Shown: positions 14,909 through 22,541 of the stretch, in pieces
Position numbering within the stretch: the first letter of the stretch is position 1
How the letters are laid out: every line of letters starts with the position of its first letter
Assembly: GCF_000585395.1 (NCBI RefSeq)
Contig: NZ_KK073875.1
Coordinates: 2,900,077 to 2,964,076 of the forward strand
Direction: 5' to 3'
DNA: 64,000 nucleotides
Source of the DNA: Saccharibacillus sacchari DSM 19268
Lineage (GTDB): Bacteria > Bacillota > Bacilli > Paenibacillales > Paenibacillaceae
Position numbers and translations under genes: made by a program
The notes under the pieces: model-generated
The model's database searches: none
What the model saw: only the letters and a program-made list of their open reading frames with translations
Told to the model about the DNA's origin: nothing

Positions 14909-16840
14909 ATGATTAACGGACAACACGCAGGCAATGAAGCGAAAAGTGAAAATAGGCGGTACGGTAGGGAAGACTCCCGACCGTCCGGCCGAAGAAATCC
15001 GGCGTCCGAACAGCCCAAGCCCAGCGCCGGACGTTATATGCCGGGGCTTGACGGATTGCGCGCGCTCGCCGTGTTGGCCGTCATTGCCTATCATCTTCAT
15101 ACGGAATGGGCACCCGGCGGTCTGCTGGGCGTCACGATGTTCTTTGTGTTATCCGGCTACTTGATCACGGACATTTTGTTGGCGCAATGGGACCGGACCG
15201 GAAAGTTCGATATGAAGGATTTTTGGATTCGTCGGGCGAAAAGGTTGCTGCCCGCCATGTTGGCGGTCGTGCTGGTGACGATTCTATGGTCGTTGGTCGT
15301 CGACCGTACAAGGCTGCCCGCCATGATCGGGGACGTGCCCGCCGCGCTGCTCTACTACAGTAACTGGTGGTCGATCTTCCATGAAGTTTCGTACTTCCAA
15401 AGCTTCGGCCCGCTCTCGCCGCTCGGGCATTTATGGTCGCTTGCCGTCGAAGAGCAATTCTATATCTTCTGGCCGATCCTGCTTGGAATCGGCTTGATTC
15501 TGGCTCAAAAGAACCGGGGCAAGCTTGCGCTGGTGTTGGCGGGACTTGCATTGGCTTCGGCACTGGCGATGGCGATCATGTACCGCCCGGGCGAAGATCC
15601 GAGCCGGGTTTATTACGGCACGGATACGCGTCTGTTTTCGCTGTTGATCGGGGCGGCGCTGGCGGTCGTATGGCCGAGCCGCAAGCTCAAAACGAACATC
15701 TCGAAGTCGGCCACGAAGACGCTGGATATTACGGCGACGATCTGCTTGATCGTCATTGCGGTGTTGATTTTCAAATCCAACGATTACGGCACGTTCCTGT
15801 ATCGCGGCGGCATGGTTCTGTTGTCGCTGGCAACGACGATTCTTGTTGCCGCTCTGGCGCACCCGGCATGCCGGCTCGGCCGCGTATTGGGAACGAGGAC
15901 GCTGCGTTGGATCGGCGCCCGTTCGTACGGACTGTACCTCTGGCATTATCCGGTCATCGTGTTGACCACTCCGCTCGTCAATACGGGAGGACCGAATATG
16001 CTTCGCATCGTGCTGCAATTGATTGCGAGTTTCGTATTGGCTGCTTTGTCTTACCGCTATATCGAGCAGCCTGTTCGTACAGGCGAGTTCGGGAAATGGT
16101 GGCGCCGCGTCATGAAGGAACCTGGCGTCGGGCGTAAACGTTTAGCGGGCACATTGGGCGGATCGGTGGCGCTCGTGCTGATTCTCGGCTTTGCGATGAC
16201 TCGACTTGCTCCGCCGGCCGAAGCTCAAACGCCTTATGCGGGGACGGATATTCCGGCTGCGGGAACGCAGGCGACGGAGGTTGCTCCCGTCGGTGGTCAA
16301 GCGGAGACAGCCGGCACGGTTGACCCTGCAAACGGCGAAGCGGCGCAGACGATCCTGCCGGCCGGTACGGGCGTCGGCATGACGGCAATCGGGGATTCCG
16401 TGATGCTCGATATTCAGCCTTATCTGGAGGAGGCGCTGCCGGGAATTACGGTCGACGGCTTGGTCGGTCGACAAATGTCTCAGGCTCCGGCCCTTGTGGA
16501 TCAGTTGGATGCACAAGGACAGATGGGAACGACGGTATTGATCCAGCTCGGAACGAACGGTTCGTTTACCGACGAGCAGATGAACAATCTGCTGGCGAAA
16601 CTGCCGGACGCCACCAAAATTATATTGGTGAATACCCGCGTGCCGCGTCCGTGGGAGAGCGTCGTGAACAGTACCTTGCAGAACGCCGCGCAGCGGGATG
16701 ACCGAATCCTGCTTGTGGATTGGTACTCGGCGAGCGCGGGACGCGATGATTATTTTGCCAGGGACGGCGTGCATTTGATGCCGGCCGGGGCACGGGCGTA
16801 TACGCAGTTACTAGTGGAAGCGCTGAAAGGCGAATCGTAA
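14909..16840 (+). CDS. OatA-like membrane O-acyltransferase (acyltransferase-3 plus SGNH)
   Basis: A 643-residue two-domain cell-envelope enzyme. After about 42 polar residues the acyltransferase-3 region starts with MPGLDGLRALAVLAVIAYH and spans about ten helices to about 420. The extracellular C-terminal domain has the SGNH hydrolase blocks GDSV (near 493), GTNG (near 548) and DGVH (near 619). OatA proteins O-acetylate peptidoglycan MurNAc and give lysozyme resistance; related proteins modify other glycans. The architecture and length fit OatA, but the acceptor is unproven. GAGG precedes the ATG. Monocistronic. Confidence 0.88.
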   Translation: MINGQHAGNEAKSENRRYGREDSRPSGRRNPASEQPKPSAGRYMPGLDGLRALAVLAVIAYHLHTEWAPGGLLGVTMFFVLSGYLITDILLAQWDRTGKFDMKDFWIRRAKRLLPAMLAVVLVTILWSLVVDRTRLPAMIGDVPAALLYYSNWWSIFHEVSYFQSFGPLSPLGHLWSLAVEEQFYIFWPILLGIGLILAQKNRGKLALVLAGLALASALAMAIMYRPGEDPSRVYYGTDTRLFSLLIGAALAVVWPSRKLKTNISKSATKTLDITATICLIVIAVLIFKSNDYGTFLYRGGMVLLSLATTILVAALAHPACRLGRVLGTRTLRWIGARSYGLYLWHYPVIVLTTPLVNTGGPNMLRIVLQLIASFVLAALSYRYIEQPVRTGEFGKWWRRVMKEPGVGRKRLAGTLGGSVALVLILGFAMTRLAPPAEAQTPYAGTDIPAAGTQATEVAPVGGQAETAGTVDPANGEAAQTILPAGTGVGMTAIGDSVMLDIQPYLEEALPGITVDGLVGRQMSQAPALVDQLDAQGQMGTTVLIQLGTNGSFTDEQMNNLLAKLPDATKIILVNTRVPRPWESVVNSTLQNAAQRDDRILLVDWYSASAGRDDYFARDGVHLMPAGARAYTQLLVEALKGES

Positions 16841-16888
16841 GCTTCCAAAGCTTGAAGACGCGCTCTGGTCCTGTAGCGGAGAGTGAAC

Positions 16889-16933
16889 GAAAAAAGACCG
16901 CGTTTCGCATCTGGCGAAACGCGGTCTTTTTTG
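16889..16933. terminator. Bidirectional terminator
   Basis: An A-run, GACCGCGTTTCGC, a 4-base loop, then GCGAAACGCGGTC and a T-run: a perfect 13-bp stem. It serves the OatA-like gene and the convergent membrane-protein gene. Confidence 0.93.
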
Positions 16934-16957
16934 TTGAAGCTCCGAGTGGAGCGGCTT

Positions 16958-17476
16958 TCAGAATTTGGAGGCCTTGGATCTTTTGTTGAAAGGAATCAGC
17001 AGCAGCGCGCCAAAGCCAATCAATACGAAGGCGAGCAGCGGTTGTTCCATGAACGTGCGCGTCGTCAAGGCTTCGATCGAGAATACGGCGAAGAACAGCA
17101 GCGAAATCACAGTCAGGATATTGATCGGGATGAGCAGCCAACGATTACGTCCGCCGAAGAAATAGAATTCGAGCAGGCCGATAGCCGGAGCCAGAATGAA
17201 TCCGGGCCACATGACATCCCAACTGTTGAATAGCATAGCAACCTGGCAGACGATCGCAACCGTTACCAGCACGCCGCCGGGAATCAGCAGACCTGGCATT
17301 CTGCCGTGAGTCATGGAGAAATACATCCAGTGGAAGAACAAGCCGAGCGGAAGAATAAATAAGGAAGCCCAGAAGTACGCGAAGATCATGCCCGAATTCA
17401 TGCCCGTCCCTTGTCCAAGCAGCAAATACGCACCCAGCAGAATCAGCAGCGGACCCAGAATCGCTTTCTTTGACAT
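16958..17476 (-). CDS. Small integral membrane protein, unknown
   Basis: A 172-residue protein with about five to six hydrophobic helices, beginning MSKKAILGPLLILLGAYLLL. The ATG at 17476 has AGAGGAGAGG just upstream; the frame extends to 17557, but without family-like sequence. The last helix ends in a basic tail (KRSKASKF). No catalytic motif is visible. Genes of this look are often annotated as hypothetical membrane proteins in Bacillales. Convergent with the OatA-like gene. Confidence 0.75.
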   Translation of the reverse strand: MSKKAILGPLLILLGAYLLLGQGTGMNSGMIFAYFWASLFILPLGLFFHWMYFSMTHGRMPGLLIPGGVLVTVAIVCQVAMLFNSWDVMWPGFILAPAIGLLEFYFFGGRNRWLLIPINILTVISLLFFAVFSIEALTTRTFMEQPLLAFVLIGFGALLLIPFNKRSKASKF

Positions 17477-17611
17477 AACAACCTCTCCTCTGTTTGTTTG
17501 ATCGTGCACGTCGGCACGTCGAAGTCTACATCCACTATACGCTTTTCCGGCATCCAAGCACCTCGTCCAGCGGATTGAAAAGCTCTCGGTCTCAAGACCG
17601 ATTTACAGCCT

Positions 17612-17813
17612 TAGGGCGTGCACGCAAACTCAACGATGTGCATCTTTTACTGCCTTTTCACCCTCCGTGGATGTCGACTTGAAGCGTGTCGTCATCCACC
17701 AAAGGCCGCGTCAGTTCCCCTCGACGTGCCCCAGCACGCCTTCGGAAAACTTCCTTGCTGAGAACGAAAAATCAACAAAATCTGCTTCCGTCGGAGTTTG
17801 CATACACGCCCTA
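17612..17813. mobile_element. MITE-like element with 20-bp terminal inverted repeats
   Basis: TAGGGCGTGCACGCAAACTC (17612-17631) and GAGTTTGCATACACGCCCTA (17794-17813) are inverted repeats matching at 18 of 20 positions, with TA at both outer ends. The 202-bp interior holds a hairpin (GTGGATG/CATCCAC) and a second one (CGTGC/GCACG). On the minus strand an ATG in the right repeat opens a frame of about 30 codons that could be a transposase remnant. This is most likely a non-autonomous element, and a structured RNA cannot be excluded. Confidence 0.5.
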
Positions 17814-17861
17814 GTCGGATAAGGAGTGCGAGTACCTTGACCGCATCCCGTATAAGGTTTT

Positions 17862-17950
17862 CGAAGGTCGCAACCTAACATCTTAAGCGGGTACGGTACG
17901 AGTTTGACTTTGATTAGGGGTTGCGTCTTGACCTTCGATCAAGTTAGGTT
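17862..17950 (+). promoter_or_regulatory. Leader with two competing stems before the K+ channel gene
   Basis: CGAAGGTC-GCAACC (17862-17875) pairs with GGTTGC (17919-17924) and GACCTTCG (17930-17937). Alternatively AACCTAAC (17872-17879) pairs with GTTAGGTT (17943-17950). The two folds share bases, as in riboswitch-type leaders. I could not match a known class. Confidence 0.4.
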
Positions 17951-17999
17951 AGAAAGAAGAAAAGCAGGAGCGTGATTCCAATTCGGAGGAGGGGCATGC

Positions 18000-18368
18000 A
18001 TGATTTCGTTTTTATTGACATTGAAACGCCTGATTGGAGGGATCTTCAGAGCCTTTCGCTCCAAGAACTTTCAGGCTTTATTTGTTCTCGCGCTGATTTT
18101 CTTGATATCAGGGACCATTTTCTACGTGCGGGAAGAAGGGCTGACGATCGTGGACGCGTTATATTTCTGCGTCATGACGCTCAGCACGGTCGGACATCCC
18201 GACTTTGTGCCGACGACGAGTCTGGGCAAAGTGTTTACGATGGTCTATGTTCTGGCGGGTACGGGAATCTTCCTGGGCCTGATGCTGCATATCGCCTACG
18301 CGATCTTTAAGGAGAAGCGGCGCGAGGAGGACGGAGATTCGGATAAGAGCAAAAAGTCTACATCATAA
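18000..18368 (+). CDS. Two-helix potassium-channel-like protein with odd filter
   Basis: A 122-residue protein with two transmembrane helices (about 25-42 and 79-99) around a pore loop, the layout of minimal K+ channels (Ion_trans_2). The pore reads TLSTVGHPDF (about 60-69) where canonical channels have TVGYGD, so selectivity may differ. The C-terminus is short and charged, with no RCK (regulator of K+ conductance) domain. GGAGGAGGGG lies just before the ATG. A structured leader and a MITE-like element lie upstream, and pcp follows 20 bp downstream, so the two may be co-transcribed. Confidence 0.75.
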   Translation: MISFLLTLKRLIGGIFRAFRSKNFQALFVLALIFLISGTIFYVREEGLTIVDALYFCVMTLSTVGHPDFVPTTSLGKVFTMVYVLAGTGIFLGLMLHIAYAIFKEKRREEDGDSDKSKKSTS

Positions 18369-18388
18369 CCGATTGGGAGTGGTCCGTA

Positions 18389-19021
18389 ATGAAAATTTTG
18401 ATTTCCGGCTTTGAGCCTTTTGGCGATTCGCCGATCAATCCGACCCAAGAGCTGCTGGAGCGGATTGCCGAAGAGACGTTCGAGGGCATCGAGATACATA
18501 CGCTGTTATTGCCCGTGCGTTATGACGATTGCGCCGATCGACTGCTTGCGGAGACGGAACGCCTGCAACCGGATGCGGTAATTGCTTGCGGTCTGGCTGC
18601 GGGACGTACGGCCGTTACGCCTGAGCGTGTCGCGATCAACATCAAAGATACGGAGAGCTATGCGGACAACGGAGGGCGCAGTCCGCACGACGAACCGATC
18701 CGCGAAGACGGTCCGGACGGTTTGTTCGCGACTTTGCCGATCCGGCGCATGGTGGAGGAACTTCGTGCAGCCGATATTCCTTCTTCCGTCTCGAATACCG
18801 CCGGAACTTACATTTGCAACAACACGATGTATGCCTTACTGGATGCATTAAAGGAAAAGCAGATGAACACGCTCGCGGGTTTTGTCCATTTTCCGGCGTC
18901 GACCCGTTTATCCGCTCTTAAGCCTGCGTTGCCTTCGCTCCCCCAGGAAACGTTGCTTGAAGGTCTTCGAATTATGATTAACGTAACGGCTCAAGCGGTT
19001 CGCGATCAACAAACAAACTGA
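18389..19021 (+). CDS. pcp: Pyroglutamyl-peptidase I
   Basis: Cytoplasmic cysteine peptidase (family C15) that removes N-terminal pyroglutamate from peptides. The catalytic triad is intact: E79 in TPERVAIN, C143 in GTYICNN and H167 in GFVHFPAS. The length of 210 residues is normal, as is the start MKILISGFEPFGDSPINP. It follows the channel gene by 20 bp. About 160 bp downstream a minus-strand terminator marks a possible opposing RNA. Confidence 0.95.
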   Translation: MKILISGFEPFGDSPINPTQELLERIAEETFEGIEIHTLLLPVRYDDCADRLLAETERLQPDAVIACGLAAGRTAVTPERVAINIKDTESYADNGGRSPHDEPIREDGPDGLFATLPIRRMVEELRAADIPSSVSNTAGTYICNNTMYALLDALKEKQMNTLAGFVHFPASTRLSALKPALPSLPQETLLEGLRIMINVTAQAVRDQQTN

Positions 19022-19184
19022 ATATGAGGCAGTATCCGCATTTCGATGCTGCTCGCCAAATTGCTTGCATCATCCGGTTTTGTCGGATTTTGCAAGTTTT
19101 TTGGCTTTTAGCGTTACAAAAGGTTTGAACGGGGTAATGTATACGGAAATCAGCATATTTTGCACTATTTACTCAACTCTAACC

Positions 19185-19265
19185 AAAAAAGCCCCTCGGG
19201 CAACCCGAGTAACTTTGGATAGCCCAGTCGCATAAACGATGAACACTGGTTTGAAACAAGCGGAA
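19185..19265 (-). ncRNA. Possible minus-strand small RNA
   Basis: Read on the minus strand, ACCAGT pairs with ACTGG (19245-19250 with 19224-19228), followed by CTCGGG-TTG-CCCGAG (19209-19195) and six T (19190-19185). This is a hairpin plus a terminator with no gene on that strand. The promoter is not clear. The rest of 19022-19347 holds nothing else I can name. Confidence 0.35.
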
Positions 19266-19347
19266 CGCACGAGTTGACGGGTTATGCATGCGCATGTAAC
19301 ATTCGACGTTTTTCATTTTTTCATCAAGAGAAAGGCGGATGGCTTCA

Positions 19348-19911
19348 ATGAGCAGTATACAAGGCAGAATGGGTTCCATCTCTCCAATTGGAGGTCTTGC
19401 AGCTTTAAACACTTCGTACACGCCGAGCCGTCATGGAAAAGCGCCGTTGGAAAATCGGAAGGTCAGCTTGGAAGCCGAACTGTCCCGCGTGCTTCAGCTT
19501 CCCGCTTCGGTTGCGGATCGGGACCAGCGGGCAATGCGCATTCGGCGGCATATCGCACTGCTTGAGCGGCATATTGCCCTGCTGGATGCGGCGAACGGAG
19601 AACGTCCTGAATTCACGGTTCAGGGACGTCCGGAGCGAGAACACTCCGACCAGGAACAGCAGCGGGAAGAACCCGTATTTGCGCTCCCTGAGGAAGATCA
19701 AGAAGAGGCCGCCCAGCAGGTTGCGTCTGCGGGTAGGATGCCGGCTCCGAAAGGCGGAGACGATTATGCTCGCGCCATGCTGGGTTCGTTCGATTCTCCA
19801 GGTTCGCTCTATTCGGCGCCAACGGCTCCGGGTACGGTGCAACCTTGGGAAAACCGTTCGGAAACAACCCGCGCCGCGAAAGTCGGCCGCAACTTTGACG
19901 TCAGTATCTAA
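19348..19911 (+). CDS. Hypothetical protein, 187 residues
   Basis: Not recognised. The protein has a Ser/Gly-rich N-terminus, a charged helical middle (about 30-75, with RRHIALLERHIALLDA as a likely coiled helix) and a disordered, Gln/Glu- and Pro-rich second half. No signal peptide or membrane helix. AAAGGCGG (19331-19338) fits the ATG at 19348 better than the ATG at 19339. Codon use matches the neighbours and the gene is followed by a hairpin at 19935, so it is probably real. The helix-plus-tail layout recalls small flagellar or sporulation accessory proteins, but nothing supports that. Confidence 0.6.
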   Translation: MSSIQGRMGSISPIGGLAALNTSYTPSRHGKAPLENRKVSLEAELSRVLQLPASVADRDQRAMRIRRHIALLERHIALLDAANGERPEFTVQGRPEREHSDQEQQREEPVFALPEEDQEEAAQQVASAGRMPAPKGGDDYARAMLGSFDSPGSLYSAPTAPGTVQPWENRSETTRAAKVGRNFDVSI

Positions 19912-19934
19912 ACCGGAAGTCCCGCTTCCGGAAG

Positions 19935-19972
19935 CCCTTGCTTTCGGCATGCGCCGAGAGCGGGGGCTTCTT
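19935..19972 (+). terminator. Terminator after the 187-residue gene
   Basis: AAGCCC...GCTTTCGGC pairs with GCCGAGAGC...GGGCTT with a 4-base loop, followed by a short pyrimidine tract. Confidence 0.7.
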
Positions 19973-19986
19973 CATGTTTACCGGCA

Positions 19987-20040
19987 TTCAACAAACTTTC
20001 AGCTGACATTCAGCTAATATTCAACAAGTAAGTTTACAAT
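19987..20040 (+). promoter_or_regulatory. PHO-box-like promoter: four 11-bp repeats and a -10
   Basis: TTCAAC (19987), TTCAGC (19998), TTCAGC (20009) and TTCAAC (20020) are direct repeats at an exact 11-bp period. TACAAT (20035-20040) follows 9 bp after the last one, and there is no usual -35. Direct hexamer repeats every 11 bp just upstream of a -10 are the layout of PhoP~P-activated promoters (TT-rich hexamers with 5-bp spacers). Phosphate control is inferred. Confidence 0.65.
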
Positions 20041-20045
20041 AGAAG

Positions 20046-20236
20046 AGCAGTAGGCAACCGGTTCTATCCACCGGACCGAATAGGGACAGGCGACATCTTC
20101 CATCCGCCCGTCGCAGCTTGTTTTGTTGCCGATCCGACCACACGCGGATCAGGGAACAAGGCGAAGATTGCCGCGAGGAAGGTGCAGCCGATGACTCCTG
20201 GACGGCATTCTCCCCTGTCTGTCGTCTGCTTTTTTT
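20046..20236 (+). ncRNA. Candidate structured small RNA of about 190 nt
   Basis: No long frame fits here, but the stretch folds into a multibranch structure. AGCAG (20046) pairs with CTGCT (20226); GACAGG (20085) with CCTGTC (20214); GCGAC (20090) with GTCGC (20110); CTTGTT (20117) with AACAAG (20155), enclosing GATCCG (20131) with CGGATC (20145); and TGCCG (20169) with CGGCA (20203), enclosing AGGA/TCCT. It ends in seven T (20230-20236), as an intrinsic terminator would. A 15-codon frame (ATG 20191, stop 20236) with GAGGAAGG at 7-8 nt lies in its 3' part. I could not match it to 6S, SRP, tmRNA, RNase P or a known riboswitch. Confidence 0.6.
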
Positions 20237-20269
20237 GAAAGGTCTCTCAGCCTAATTTCATTTCAACCC

Positions 20270-20316
20270 CAACAAAAACCCGGTCGCATCCTCCGTGCGC
20301 ATCGGGTTTTTGTTGG
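20270..20316. terminator. Bidirectional terminator
   Basis: AACAAAAACCCG and CGGGTTTTTGTT form the stem. It lies 4 bp beyond the stop of the minus-strand MocR gene and is a back-up stop for the small RNA. Confidence 0.85.
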
Positions 20317-20319
20317 CTT

Positions 20320-21765
20320 TTACCTGTTCGGATTCGAGAGCGAACGCATGACTTCGTCCCGAAGAATATCCAGTCCCGTGATCATTTCCGCCTGCGAAGC
20401 GTAGGCATACGAGAAGCGAATATGATGCAGATCGCCGGGCGCGTAAATATAACCCGGATTAATCAGCACTTTCCGATCCAGCAAACGCCGGAAAAAGCTT
20501 TTGTCCGCAATCGGGTGTCGGAAGCGCAGCCAGATGTAAAATCCGCCTTCCGGCTTCTCCCAATCGGCAAATTCGCCAAATCTGTCATGCAGAGCTTGTT
20601 CCGCAAAAACGGCTCGTGCCTGAAGCTCGCTCCGCAATTGCCAGGCATTATGCGCATACAATCCGGATTCCAGCCAGTGAGCCGCAATTTCTTGGGAAAA
20701 AGCACTGGAGCCGTAGTCGGTCTGCATTTTCACGTCGGCGAGTCGAGCGATGACGGGAGAGGGCGCGACGATCCAGCCGATGCGCAGTCCCGGACTCAGC
20801 GACTTGGACAGGCTTCCCAAATACAGCACCTGCCCGGAAGAGTCGGAGGCTTTGATCGGCGGCAAGCCCGGCGCGAACAGCAAGTCCCGATAAACGTCGT
20901 CTTCGACGATGGGAATGCGCAGATCGGAACAAGCATCGTAAACGGCGCCGCGCTCCTTCCCGGTCCAACTCCGTCCTGTAGGGTTGTTCAAGGTCGGTAC
21001 CGCATACAGCAGAGACTGACGCCCGCTTCCTGCTCTGGCTAAACGTTCCCGGGCATCTGACGAATCCGGTTGGAAGGTCAACATGCGCATCCCGGCCGAT
21101 TGAAAAGGATGGACCGAGTTCAGGTACGAAGCCGATTCGTGAAACACCGCCGATCTTTCTTCCAGAAGGCCCACCGAAATTAATTGCAGCGCTTGGAGCG
21201 CCCCCGAGACGATGCAGACATGATCCGGTTGCGCATGAATGCCTATTGCCGCAAGTTTGTTGCAGATCGCCAGACGCAGTCTCAAGCTGCCGAGCGGTTC
21301 GGAATAGCCGAGTGCACGAGGGTCGAGCTTGAGGTCGTGCAGGGATTGTTCCAGTTGCTTGGCAGGCAGCAGTTCCGGCGAGAGTTCGCCCGTTCCGAGG
21401 CGAATAAAAGACGGATCGGGTTCGCTTTCGTTGATTAGGCGAATCGTATGCAGATTCGGCCTGTGCACGCTCGTGCGGATATGCCGTTGCCAATTCGGCT
21501 GGGAACGGGCAAGAAGAGCATTCCAGGCACTGCCGGAGACGTAGGCGCCGGAGCCGCGTCTGGTCTCAAGCAGGCCGTCGGCTTTTAACTCGTCAAGTGC
21601 GGCTTGGACCGTGCTGCGGTTCACGCCGAAGCGCATAGCCAGTTCGCGCTGCGCGGGCAATCGCGTTCCGGCCACCCAATCGCCTTGTTCAATGCGTTCG
21701 GTGATCAGGGCGACAATCTGAGCTTGCAGCGTATGATGCGGATGCGAAGACAGTTTCCAATCCAT
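20320..21765 (-). CDS. MocR-type (GntR/aminotransferase) regulator
   Basis: A 481-residue regulator: a GntR winged helix (about 10-75, with RFGVNRSTVQAALDEL as the recognition helix) fused to a fold-type-I aminotransferase-like domain that binds PLP. K321 in GSLSKSLSPG is the Schiff-base lysine, and D290 in VEDDVY contacts the PLP ring. Such proteins sense PLP or amino compounds and do not normally catalyse transamination. The ATG at 21765 has AAAGGAGA at 7 nt. It is divergent from a LysE-family exporter starting at 21869, so it probably controls that gene from the shared 100-bp region. Confidence 0.88.
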   Translation of the reverse strand: MDWKLSSHPHHTLQAQIVALITERIEQGDWVAGTRLPAQRELAMRFGVNRSTVQAALDELKADGLLETRRGSGAYVSGSAWNALLARSQPNWQRHIRTSVHRPNLHTIRLINESEPDPSFIRLGTGELSPELLPAKQLEQSLHDLKLDPRALGYSEPLGSLRLRLAICNKLAAIGIHAQPDHVCIVSGALQALQLISVGLLEERSAVFHESASYLNSVHPFQSAGMRMLTFQPDSSDARERLARAGSGRQSLLYAVPTLNNPTGRSWTGKERGAVYDACSDLRIPIVEDDVYRDLLFAPGLPPIKASDSSGQVLYLGSLSKSLSPGLRIGWIVAPSPVIARLADVKMQTDYGSSAFSQEIAAHWLESGLYAHNAWQLRSELQARAVFAEQALHDRFGEFADWEKPEGGFYIWLRFRHPIADKSFFRRLLDRKVLINPGYIYAPGDLHHIRFSYAYASQAEMITGLDILRDEVMRSLSNPNR

Positions 21766-21868
21766 GCGAGATCTCCTTTGCTCCGAAAAATTGGGTGGGT
21801 AAATATCCGTCCAATTGGCGGTTTTCATTTCTTCTGTGCATCGTAACATGGAAGAGGAAAAGGAGTCG

Positions 21869-22513
21869 ATGTTCATCATGGAAGCTGTATTGCACGGATT
21901 CATATTAGCTCTTGGATTGATTTTGCCGCTTGGAGTACAGAATGTGTTTGTCTTTACGCAGGGAGCGGCCCAGCCTCGTCTGCCCCGGGCTATTCCGGCA
22001 GTGCTTGCGGCTTCGCTATGTGATACTTTGTTGATTGTGCTCGCCGTATTTGGAGTTTCGGCCGTCGTCTTGCAGTTTGAAGCGCTGCGCATGGTGCTGA
22101 TGCTGGCCGGTGTCTTGTTTCTCGCGTATATGGGTTTTATGCTCTGGCGTACGCGCTCCGATGCGGCTGAAAACAGCAAAGAGGGAAGCGCACGCGCGCT
22201 TCCCTCTTCCAAACAAATCCTGTTTGCCGTGTCCGTGTCGCTGTTGAATCCGCATGCGCTGCTCGACACGATCGGCGTGATCGGAACGAGCGCATTGGCC
22301 TACGAAGGCGATGCCAAGATCCGTTTCACCTTAGCTTGCATCGTGGTGTCGTGGCTGTGGTTTATCGGTCTGGCCTGTGCGGGTTCGGTGCTGCGCCGAT
22401 TCGACGGTCACGGCCGGGTGATGGGTTTGTTCAACCGTTGTTCAGCCCTATTCATCTGGGGCACGGCGCTAGTTCTGCTGTGGCAGTTGTTCTCGGACGC
22501 GTTGCTTGGTTAA
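21869..22513 (+). CDS. LysE/ArgO-family amino-acid exporter
   Basis: A membrane protein of 214 residues with about six helices. The N-terminal signature GLILPLGVQNVFVFTQG and the central SVSLLNPHALLDTIGVIG are characteristic of LysE/ArgO exporters of basic amino acids; the substrate is not determined. AAAAGGAG (21859-21865) lies close to the ATG at 21869; the ATG at 21878 is the alternative. The MocR gene is divergent and is the likely regulator. A perfect 13-bp inverted repeat lies within the coding region at 22179-22208. Confidence 0.85.
   Translation: MFIMEAVLHGFILALGLILPLGVQNVFVFTQGAAQPRLPRAIPAVLAASLCDTLLIVLAVFGVSAVVLQFEALRMVLMLAGVLFLAYMGFMLWRTRSDAAENSKEGSARALPSSKQILFAVSVSLLNPHALLDTIGVIGTSALAYEGDAKIRFTLACIVVSWLWFIGLACAGSVLRRFDGHGRVMGLFNRCSALFIWGTALVLLWQLFSDALLG
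22179..22208. repeat. Perfect 13-bp hairpin inside the lysE-like gene
   Basis: AAGAGGGAAGCGC, a 4-base loop and GCGCTTCCCTCTT. It encodes the polar loop between membrane helices. A stem this strong inside a coding region is unusual and resembles an inserted palindromic unit. Confidence 0.6.
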
Positions 22514-22541
22514 GAACGCATGGAGCAGGTGAAATTGTCCT

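Noticed and set aside
17862..17950. A third copy of the element A/B family
   Set aside because: Apart from short stems it does not share the ordered conserved blocks of A and B.
19185..19265. A cyclic-di-GMP riboswitch on the minus strand
   Set aside because: The GGGACGCAAAGC-type core is missing and no gene follows on that strand.
20046..20236. The structured RNA as 6S RNA, SRP RNA, RNase P RNA or a T-box/cobalamin leader
   Set aside because: The conserved core sequences of these classes are absent, and no gene follows on the same strand.
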